A stretch of DNA of 64,000 nt from contig NC_064042.1 of assembly GCF_932526225.1 (NCBI RefSeq), positions 9,396,540 through 9,460,539 on the forward strand. The letters run 5' to 3'. Shown piece after piece: positions 58,401 to 64,000 of this stretch; within the stretch, counting starts at the first letter, position 1, and each line of letters opens with the position of its first letter. The position numbers were made by a program, and so were the translations under genes. Origin of the DNA: Nematostella vectensis (taxonomy: Eukaryota; Cnidaria; Anthozoa; Actiniaria; Edwardsiidae). Below the pieces are notes generated by a model. It was not told where the DNA came from. It ran no database searches and saw only the letters and a list, made by a program, of their open reading frames with translations.

Positions 58401-60463
58401 ATACGAGCAATGATACGAGAAACTTTATTCACCTAACATCTTTCTAGATTTCTGGACAATAACCTCTTGACAAGAATCTCCAGGAACACATTTGTTGGTC
58501 CACGATGGCTGTTTACTCTGTGAGTGCAACACTTAAACTCAATTTAACGCCCTCTGCCTAAGTTTTTAACAACGTTCTTTGCTTGTTAGAAATCTAGCAA
58601 ACAATCCCATTGAGGTAATAGAAGAAGGTGCCTTTGCGACCCTGCACGATCTTCAAGTTCTGTAAGTATTAGTGCTGGGGGGGTAGGGGGGAGGGGGGGT
58701 AGGAGGATCGTCCTGGGAGGATGGGATAAAAAAAATACAACAGCGCGCACTCGATCGAGATTCTTACTAGAAAAAAAATTCTGTATATAGAAAAGAAAAA
58801 CGTACAACTATACAGCTATATTCCGTCATTGAGTCTTATTTTTTTTGTTTCGACAATCTCAAGGAAAGAAAAATACACCGAAATACACAGCGCGGTGATC
58901 CTGGTTCCTAAAACTTATTGGTTCCTACTCAGTTCCTACGTAGTTCCTAATGGCAAGGAGGAGAGGAAATTAAAAAAAAAAACCATCAAAATTACAAATT
59001 TTCTAAATGGAATTGGGGGAGTAGGGCTTGAAAACGTCAACTTTATTTTCTAAAGCGATTTTAGCAAGATTTAGACTAAGTTTCATTTGAATACTGAAGT
59101 AGGAACGGAATTAGCGTGTCGTGTAATTAGAAATCCCACTACAATCTTACTACTATGAACCGGACAATCAAAGCAAAACTGCACTAGAAGAGGACGGGAT
59201 CTAATGAGAATTAGCCAAGGGAAGGAGAATTAATTTATAGGCATTTCCTTTAATTAAAGACAGTTGGGCGACGAGGCCAGAATGCTCATATGACCAATCA
59301 GAGCACGCGTACGATCTCAGTTAGACCGTCTGAGAAAGTGCGCCGATATGACCAATCAGAGCACGCGTACGATCTCAGTTAGACCGTCTGAGAAAGTGCG
59401 CCAATATGACCAATCAGAGCACGCGTACGATCTCAGTTAGACCGTCTGAGAAAGTGCGCCAATATGACCAATCAGAGCACGCGTACGATCTCATTTCTTT
59501 TTATAATAGTATTTGGTGACGCCTGTTCTTTTTGTTAGGTACCTCGTCGGCTCCAAGGTTCAAGTGATTGACGTGGGAACATTCTCCTCGCGCTCTCTTA
59601 CCATCGCCCTGTAAGTGTATTTGCTTTATTAAGGTTTCATAAGAATGTAATTGATGTAAAATATGAAATTTTCTATGGAGGGTGCTATATTGAGGATCAC
59701 TGATTATAGTTAAACTCCGCTTTAGACAAGCTCCGGTATAGGGCGGTATATATATCAATACAAATTTCACACAGGTTCGACAGGAGCAAAAAATGGCTAA
59801 ATTCAAATTGTAAGGTTGTGTTAGCTTATATTTTGTTGATATTTTGCATAGAGGTTCCTTGCGTTTTGTAAAACAAAAAAAAGCTTTGTTACTTTTTGGT
59901 AGATGATTCGTTCTTGAGATATGATTGATTAAAGTTGCCATAGGCACTTTTTATACAAACCAAGAGTCTTACAATATATAATATCTCAAGAACGGATTAT
60001 TTACCAAAAAATACTAAAGCTTCTTTTGGTTTATATTACACAAGGAACATCTATGTAAAAAATCGAATCGCGAATATAAGATATCATTACCTGACAATTT
60101 AAACTTTGCCATTATTTGCTCCTTTCCACAGGGGTACATACATATCCCTCCCCTTTTTCCTGCAAATAGCTGGGTCATTTGTAAGTGAAAGAAGTATCGT
60201 TTCCTGTCCCCTACCTTCTTCCCCAACCCCCCCTCCTTCTAGAAAATCCTGGGAACACGCCTGTCTCACATGGCTTTTTTACAGTTTTGCTGGTAACAAT
60301 CTGCCCGGTGTAGAAGGTGAATCTACGACTCGGCATATTCTCCGCGCTTCTGGTTATGACTGCCCAACCGGGGCTGGCTCGTGGGAAACGTGTTATCCCT
60401 GTTCTCAGGGTCAGTACAAAATCGACGGCTCCTACTTAGAAAAGTGCACGGACTGCTCACCAG
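39498..60463 (+). CDS. Multidomain MAM-sushi-SRCR-LRR-GCC2/GCC3 protein, 3' end not found
   Basis: Exon 1 (39498-39531) encodes a short signal peptide (MLLFLELLLIQ, phase 1). Then follow two and a half kilobases of MAM exons, one sushi exon, one SRCR exon, an LRR N-cap exon, fifteen LRR exons and a cysteine-rich GCC2/GCC3 exon ending at a GTGAGA donor (60464, phase 1). All 23 exons join in consistent phase: phase 1 around the N-terminal modules and phase 2 between LRR exons, which fits exon shuffling. The product must be extracellular. Whether it is secreted or membrane-anchored (kinase or seven-helix receptor) cannot be told, because no later exon is visible in the next 3.5 kb. I know the modules but not this combination. 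Segments are listed separately. Confidence 0.85.
39627..42027 (+). CDS. MAM domain exons of the multidomain gene
   Basis: Exons 39627-39722, 40801-41072 and 41949-42027 encode one MAM domain. It starts CDFEKDFCGWQHP, continues YPNFTGSGDLVLSYYSFHY and SLYWKTARIRINAYQKQ, and ends VVIEGLIMNNQLTGIVIDNI. MAM domains mediate adhesion. Alignment logic (W...VVIEG spacing) requires joining 41072 to 41949. The only donor there is GC (CAG/GCGAGG), so this would be a GC-AG intron. A SINE sits in that intron. Confidence 0.82.
41650..41836 (-). mobile_element. tRNA-derived SINE
   Basis: Read on the minus strand from 41836, the sequence has an A box (TGGCGCAGTTGG), then a B box (GGTTCGATTCC, near 41755), followed by a non-tRNA body with TTTTTCTCCGGGTTCTCCGG. 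The polymerase III boxes are intact, but the spacing and the missing cloverleaf pairing argue for a SINE, not a functional tRNA. It lies antisense in the MAM intron. Confidence 0.8.
42497..42676 (+). CDS. Sushi (CCP) domain exon
   Basis: A single symmetric 1-1 exon encoding about 60 residues with four cysteines in the CCP pattern: FCPQLSAPLNGTMNC, GTVCVFACVGS, RHCLPTGEWSG and PICQG. The conserved G-x-W near the end is present. CCP modules are binding domains common in adhesion and complement proteins. Confidence 0.92.
43380..43697 (+). CDS. SRCR domain exon
   Basis: A symmetric 1-1 exon of 318 nt encoding one scavenger receptor cysteine-rich domain: FRLSGGYSHMDGDVEIQLDG, RWGKICLTYYWS, VACRSLGYEGEA, SWMSLTSCDGSERSLTECSV and LAVICGK. 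The usual GWGTVC is GRWGKIC here. The length and cysteine spacing fit a near-complete group of SRCR. Confidence 0.93.
43985..44492. repeat. 66-bp tandem repeat carrying the exon-7 splice acceptor
   Basis: Five good units of exactly 66 bp have TATAG at 44004, 44070, 44136, 44202 and 44268; decayed units continue to 44492. Each unit reads CTCTCGTCTGTGTTATAG/G, like the real acceptor of the LRR N-cap exon (CCTCTGTGGTATAG/GTCC, exon start 44493). The unit also holds CCCCTCCCGCCCCTGCTTGT. Long open frames through it on both strands are periodicity artefacts. Confidence 0.85.
44493..59610 (+). CDS. LRR N-cap plus fifteen LRR exons
   Basis: The N-cap exon is 44493-44613 (CPANCSC...SITC). LRR exons are 45185-45271, 45350-45421, 45701-45772, 46481-46561, 47844-47915, 48138-48203, 48337-48411, 50131-50196, 51979-52050, 52117-52188, 52703-52774, 57089-57160, 58448-58519, 58590-58661 and 59539-59610. 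Nearly all are 72 nt (24 residues, one LRR) with phase 2 ends splitting a Leu or Ile codon, the classical one-repeat-per-exon plan. Typical repeats are LELNDNKISYIEGGAF and LNLANNPIEVIEEGAF. A few are 22-29 residues. Introns carry two satellites, several foldback elements and a duplicated acceptor. Confidence 0.88.
44800..44990. repeat. GGTCGATGCTTGG short tandem repeat
   Basis: Seven or so copies of (G)GTCGATGCTTGGTCGGCCTG, degenerate, 20-35 bp apart, in the intron after the LRR N-cap exon. Confidence 0.8.
45486..45655. mobile_element. TIR element of the GCCGTAGCAGG family
   Basis: GGGCCGAAGCAGGGGGTGGG at the left and CCTGTTACGGC at the right. The interior contains ATGTTTCTGAATTGTGTCCC followed by CCTCAATATTCTGAG, which resembles one unit of the 34-bp satellite in C5orf34 intron 1. 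Confidence 0.65.
45835..46025. repeat. Dispersed repeat, second copy of the 17.1 kb sequence
   Basis: CTGCTATTCCTCAGGG, AAGTGCTATCGCATAGGGTT and GCTGACGATCACCCCCGTTT parallel the 17130-17330 segment in order and spacing. The termini are not defined. Confidence 0.7.
47988..48043. repeat. Perfect 25-bp hairpin with 6-nt loop
   Basis: CATAAATTTTTATTTGTCAA onward (47988-48012) is exactly complementary to 48019-48043, separated by CCATGA. It lies in the intron between LRR exons at 47844 and 48138, 73 bp after the donor. Confidence 0.9.
48595..49566. repeat. 42-bp minisatellite, about 23 copies
   Basis: The unit is GCCTCAGGGCGTGGAGGAAT followed by AGTAGATCTTAGACTTTGCTTT, 42 bp, so one frame stays open for 343 codons (14-residue repeat FASGRGGIVDLRLC). 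It lies in the intron between LRR exons 48337 and 50131. The frame is periodicity, not a gene. Every unit contains CTTTGCTTTGCCTCAG/G, which looks like a splice acceptor. Confidence 0.95.
50397..50881. mobile_element. TIR element with CAGGGGCTCATAAGTAGGGGC termini, containing a second element
   Basis: The left CAGGGGCTCATAAGTAGGGG (50397) is inverted at the right as CCCCTACTAATGAGCCCCTG (to 50881). Inside, 50453-50844 is another foldback with ends GTGTCACGGCGTTTCCTAGG and CCTAGGAAACGCCGTGACAC and inner CTAAAAATA pairs. The outer termini also bracket the satellite at 53.3-57.0 kb. Open frames in it are not genes. Confidence 0.85.
51245..51430. mobile_element. MITE with arms of about 48 bp
   Basis: AACGTGATGTAGTACTTGTA (51245 on) and TACAAGTACTACATCACGTT (to 51430) are perfect inverted complements. 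The pairing continues inward through GCCGTCTATTATT with a one-base slip. The loop region is about 90 bp. Confidence 0.92.
51437..51725. mobile_element. Element fragment with internal 22-bp inverted repeat
   Basis: It starts GGGGACTTGCGCTAAGAGAT, related to the 13868-14145 family. Inside, TGCAATCAACAAACAAAAGC (51599) pairs perfectly with GCTTTTGTTTGTTGATTGCA (to 51710). The right terminus is not clear. Confidence 0.6.
52225..52457. repeat. GAT/GTT trinucleotide microsatellite
   Basis: Interrupted run of GATGAT with TTGTTGATG blocks starting about 35 bp after the donor of LRR exon 52117-52188. The poly-Met/Leu open frame over it is an artefact. Confidence 0.97.
53281..57012. repeat. 34-bp minisatellite, about 108 copies, between TIR-like ends
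   Basis: The unit is GGGCCCATAAGTACTTAAAA plus AAGGAGTGTCATAA (34 bp). It begins GCAGGGGCCCATAAGTACTT and ends AAGTACTTAATGAGCCCCTG. The two edges are inverted relatives of the CAGGGGCTCATAAGTAGGGG termini at 50.4 kb. A block of about 1.12 kb is duplicated: the rare AAAAAAGCAGTGTCATATGG variant after AGAGCCCATAAG recurs at about 54.44, 54.95, 55.56 and 56.07 kb. It lies in the intron between LRR exons 52703 and 57089. Confidence 0.95.
57161..58318. other. LRR intron with no recognised feature
   Basis: Intron between LRR exons 57089-57160 and 58448-58519. I see no gene, inverted element or tandem repeat in this part. A minus-strand frame at 57412-57639 has no family resemblance. Confidence 0.5.
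58319..58504 (+). repeat. 93-bp duplication of an intron-exon acceptor region
   Basis: GATACGAGAAAC begins at 58319 and again at 58412. Both copies contain TTATTCACCTAACATCTTTC then TAG/ATTTCTGGACAATAACC and CTTGACAA.AATCTCCAGGAACACA. The second copy is the working LRR exon (58448-58519). The first is cut short after about 50 exon bases by ATGATACGAG and would add a truncated LRR followed by a stop if spliced. Confidence 0.92.
59291..59500. repeat. 58-bp tandem repeat, about 3.6 copies
   Basis: TGACCAATCAGAGCACGCGT begins at about 59291, 59349, 59407 and 59465. Units include GTTAGACCGTCTGAGAAAGT. The array ends 40 bp before the LRR exon at 59539. Confidence 0.93.
59770..60130. mobile_element. 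Foldback element with arms of about 145 bp
   Basis: Left-arm words GGAGCAAAAAATGGC, CATAGAGGTTCCTTG and CGTTCTTGAGATAT (59778-59921) are mirrored at the right as ATATCTCAAGAACGG, CAAGGAACATCTATG and GCCATTATTTGCTCC (59983-60127). It lies in the last visible intron of the LRR gene. Confidence 0.85.
60285..60463 (+). CDS. Last LRR remnant plus GCC2/GCC3 cysteine-rich exon
   Basis: The exon begins as an LRR (LFAGNNLPGVEGES) and runs into CPTGAGSWETCYPCSQGQYK and EKCTDCSPG. This CxPCxxGxY...CxxCxxG pattern is that of GCC2/GCC3 (ephrin-receptor-like) repeats, which occur in receptor ectodomains and sushi proteins. It ends at phase 1 with GTGAGA, so at least one further exon is expected. Confidence 0.8.
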
Positions 60464-62161
60464 GTGAGACCACACCCTCGCGCGAGGAGGGCTATGAGGG
60501 GTAGGCCCCGCCACCACAGTTGATCTTATTAAAGTTGTTATATTTGAAGAGGTAATTAACCTTCTTGCAGCTTGGATACGGAATTATGAAGGCTCACATA
60601 ATATATAGATTTAGGCACTGCCTAAAAGCGGAGCAGCATTGAAAGAATGTTTTTAATGAGATTAAAAAAGCAATTTTTACTGCCATGTTATTATGAATTG
60701 TATTGGCCCCTCCAAATGGATCAAGCAAGCACTAATTCAATAATATTAAATATGCAGTATGAAAGTACTAATCCTGGTGTAAAAAAAGGCTGTCAAAGTT
60801 AAAGGTGCCTTAGTTGATGACAATGTTTTTCAACAGTCTAATGGTCAATTATTATTTGTTCCACTATGCATATTTTTATCAAAACAGCATAATAACAATC
60901 TTTGACCTTGTAAAGAATATATTAAGGATGTAACAGCATTTCAAAGATTTAGATGCCATTCTGTAGTTTCCATGTACTGAAACTGATTATTCAGAAGAAT
61001 GTTTTGAAATTAATACATATTAGTACACCCACCCTTTGGCCAGTTGTTTTTAGAAACCCTGGATCCACCCATACTAGCTACTCAAAAATGAATGCAATGG
61101 AGGAAAATACTAAATTACTTAAAGTTCTTTAATTTCAAACCAAACCATATTCATTGAGTTATGTTTGGGGTAGAGAGGAATGAATAAACAGAAAGTCAAT
61201 GGGGAGTTGAAATGGAGAAATGTGACTCTATTTGAAAAAATGTGAATCTACTTTAAAAAAAATACATGACAATAATGCAATAATAGCTTGACTGAGCACT
61301 TTCCTAACATTTTCCCCTTTCCCTATTACCTTTAGGTTTGATATAAAACTGTTTTCTTTATAGATTTATTATTGAAAAAGCACAAGTTTGTTATTATCTT
61401 TATATAATTTATTAAGTAAGTACCTTGCCCTAATAAAAACCCTTTTATAGAAGTTCCATTCATGTACACTATTACACTAGCACTAGGTACATTCTGACCG
61501 GCTTTGCCCTTGCAAAGAAACAAATAATGGATGAAACAGCATTCCAAATATAGGATGATATAGTTAGATACACTTCAGGTGCCACTTACTAGTGATACTT
61601 CATCACCAAGAAAATTAAAATCCACAAATATACCTCAGTCATGCATTACATATTGGTGAACCCACCCTTTAGCATGGTGGCCTGCTGTTTATTTTATTTT
61701 ATAGAAACCCTGCAGCTGGATCCACACATGCTAATGCTACTGCAAAATTAAATGCAATCAAATGGAGGAGAACAAATTGACTTGGGAAGCAAATTAAAAA
61801 CAAATCCTTGATATTACTGATTAGTGCTAAATGAAAATGTCTAATTTCAAACCTAACCTATTTAAATTTATTCAGGGTGCAGAGGGGAAACAGCAAATAA
61901 TTATCAATCGCAGCATATAAAAATAGTCAATAGAGAAAGAAAAAAGAAACTGGGACTATATTTTTGATAAAAACTTTAACAGTATTGCAACAACTTGATT
62001 GAGCACTCTCCTATCATTTCCCCTTTCCTCATTATCTTCAGGTTGATAAAAAATGATTTACAGAATTACAGTATCATTGACACAAAGTATCTTGCTCTAA
62101 AAACCCTATTACACTTATACTGCTGTATCAAAGTAAGAAAGCCAGCTACATTTGCCTATTC

Positions 62162-62221
62162 TTATGTCTTCCAGCCTTTAGCATCAAGCATGACCCTCAG
62201 GTAGTCCTTGGTTGGTTTAAC
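62162..62221 (-). CDS. Possible short minus-strand terminal exon
   Basis: After a fair acceptor (TTCACTTTTATTTAG) comes an open frame VKPTKDYLRVMLDAKGWKT and a TAA. It looks coding in composition but is short, no upstream exon is found and no family is recognised. Confidence 0.22.
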   Translation of the reverse strand, partial: VKPTKDYLRVMLDAKGWKT

Positions 62222-62709
62222 CTAAATAAAAGTGAAAACAATTAACTTGGGTATTTGTTTTTCTTTTAAATTAATATTTTTATCATCCCATTTATAACCT
62301 TACTAATTTTCCATAACTATTTGAATAAAAATGAATAAACACATTATATAGTATGCAAGATGCAGACAATATAAGCATGAGCAAAAAAAATATAGGTTGC
62401 ATTTTTGGTTTTTCTTTTTGATGAAAAAATTATCTTGTAACTGTAAAGTATTTGATAATGTTGAAAAAGTTGCTGTATCTTCAAAAATACTAAATACACA
62501 GGATATAAAGACAAGAAAGGTCTTCTTTACAATATGTGACAGGATTATATTTGTCAGCCTTGATTAAATATCTCAACGCTGTCAATAAAGAGAGAACGAA
62601 GGATATCAAAGGATGTTGTTATGCTTAAATTGCTTCTTAGACCACGAATTCTCAGTTTTAATGCTCGGTTACTGTATATACATAAATAAATAAGACTAAA
62701 ACAGTACAT

Positions 62710-63025
62710 TATAATAATTTATACAGCTCTATTTCGAAACTAGGTCTTAAAAATAATGAACTGGCACTAGCGGTGTGTGCCGGAAGGCTGTTCCAATCTG
62801 GAATAGTGTTTGAGAAAAAATGAAAACTTGTAAACATCTGTACTCTAAAAACATATGTATAAATCGACCAAGCTTAGTGTTATTGATACAGTAGTTAGAC
62901 TACTACGTATGTCTGTCGTTAAATTCTTACTTACCGTGAGGAATATACGCCTGAATTTATAGAACTTGAAAGTATTTACGAATTTAACATCTTCATGGCG
63001 ATTGTCAGTTGAATAAAAGCCATTC
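62710..63025 (-). mobile_element. LINE ORF2 C-terminal fragment
   Basis: The minus strand reads FFSNTIPDWNSLPAHTASA then SLFLRPSFEIELYKLL and a stop (about 62860-62710). The WNSLP motif close to the end is typical of ORF2 of CR1/L2/Jockey-type retrotransposons. The remainder up to 63025 is frame-broken. Confidence 0.7.
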
Positions 63026-63494
63026 AAGTGCCAAAATTATAAACCAATCGGAATTCAAGTAGATGGTATTTTAGCCAATCAAAACAAGGATAGATGACAT
63101 TGATATGTCATCTTGACGTCATACTAAAGCTGGTACGGTGTTTTAGTCTGAGCGATTGGTTTTGGGAAAAAAGCGAACAAACGAGCATTATAAAGGCACA
63201 ACAATAAATGAAAAAAAAAAATGTCATATTCAAAATGCAAAACATCGTCAAAAACTCACCTTGGCAGTGTTTTTTTTTTTTTTGTCGCTTTATGTTTGTC
63301 GCCTAGTGGTTGTGTTCGCTTTTTGTTGTAAACCGTGATCTTTCTGTTAGGAACTCGTCAACACAAGTGAATGATTTTTATAGCTGAAAACAGACGTCAA
63401 TCCAAGGCCTTTTCCTCTCAGGATCTCCTTGCATAGATATAGACGTGAAAAAATATAGGATGGGTGTGTAGAGCCTCTCCTCTTAATCTTCTTT

Positions 63495-63626
63495 TTAGCT
63501 GCTGCTGCTGCCACGGGCGGGAATTTCCATCGGCTCGTACTTCAGACAAAACGTTTCCTCAAAAACTTCAGCCCATTTGAATCCGCTTAATTTCTCATTA
63601 AATACTATTTTCAAGCTGCCTTTCTT
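63495..63626 (-). CDS. Probable 3'-terminal coding exon of an unrecognised minus-strand gene
   Basis: An acceptor (TATGTTCACAG) is followed by exactly 44 codons ending in TAA: KKGSLKIVFNEKLSGFKWAE, then VFEETFCLKYEPMEIPARGS and three further serines. Composition and the clean acceptor-to-stop fit suggest a real last exon. The family is not recognised, and the 5' part would lie to the right, mostly outside the window. Confidence 0.4.
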   Translation of the reverse strand, partial: KKGSLKIVFNEKLSGFKWAEVFEETFCLKYEPMEIPARGSSSS

Positions 63627-64000
63627 CTGTGAACATACGAACTTTGCAGCACAAAGCAAGGCGGTAAAAAACACACAACAGCGTAAGATCGAGTGGGGCC
63701 TGGGGGTTGCACAATTGACTGGAAAGATGGGACAGTGCTGAATAACGTATGCGCATGCGCGTGCTCTGGCGAAAACAAGCACAATCGTAGTGTTGAATCG
63801 TTCGAGAAAAGGTACGAAAGGCTGACTTCAGTCGCTGATAAAACCATACTGTACAAAAGATGACAGATTTGTGTGATAATGAGGGAGTCATAAAGAAAAT
63901 TATAGCCTTAGGTTTGGTCTAGTTTTCTTAGCATTTGCCAAAATGTGACAGTTCGCCGGTAAAAAGCCGCCATTTCAAAACAAAAAGGCTGGTTTAACCG

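Larger units (their letters stand above)
60464..64000. other. Region downstream of the last visible LRR-gene exon
   Basis: AT-rich, with no plus-strand exon I can support. Between about 60900 and 62240 the same degenerate sequence appears two to three times about 650-700 bp apart (compare ACCCACCCTTT at 61028 and 61664; TGAGCAC.TTCCTA.CATTT.CCC at 61292 and 61997). Minus-strand features are listed separately. Confidence 0.5.

Noticed and set aside
63860-63912. Possible first coding exon starting ATGACAGATTTG (M T D L C D N E G V I K K I I)
   Set aside because: The peptide is faintly FKBP/AIP-like, but the donor (GTTTGG) is weak, the frame stops soon after and there is no second exon in view. 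Not enough to call.

Overview
The window looks like a nuclear genome segment from a cnidarian, most likely an anthozoan such as a sea anemone. It has intron-rich animal genes, collagen-like extracellular proteins, MAM, sushi, SRCR and LRR modules, an intronless rhodopsin-type GPCR, CR1/L2-like LINEs, a tRNA-derived SINE, many small inverted-repeat elements and very long minisatellites. The species is inferred from this gene and repeat mix and was not confirmed by any search.

Layout. 1-3.4 kb is repeat debris including an antisense LINE fragment. 3.4-9.06 kb (+) is a complete ribosomal protein S19 gene with a TOP/YY1-type promoter and a piggyBac-like element in its second coding intron. 10.1-20.0 kb (-) holds three tandem, complete genes of the CTHRC1 family (secreted, short collagen helix plus cysteine-rich C-terminal domain). 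21.0-38.8 kb (+) is a C5orf34 homologue. Its introns hold a 4.4 kb 34-bp satellite, a 2 kb 41-bp satellite, foldback elements and a nested intronless GPCR gene (30.3-31.2 kb). 39.5-60.5 kb (+) is a large secreted or receptor-type gene with the order signal peptide, MAM, sushi, SRCR, LRR N-cap, 15 LRR exons, GCC2/GCC3 cysteine-rich domain. It is open at its 3' end. 60.5-64 kb has degenerate duplications, a LINE tail and at least one probable minus-strand 3'-terminal exon.

The most striking theme is how the introns are built. In three separate genes a tandem repeat carries a copy of the neighbouring exon-intron junction: the donor in CTHRC1-like gene A, the donor in C5orf34 intron 5, and the acceptor before the LRR N-cap exon. 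A fourth case is a simple duplication of an acceptor plus half an exon at 58.3-58.5 kb. In gene A the repeat fills nearly all of an intron that the two sister genes lack, which fits intron birth by tandem duplication. Separately, two giant 34-bp satellites sit between the inverted termini of small TIR elements, as if they grew inside those elements. The main minisatellite arrays total about 11 kb of the window.
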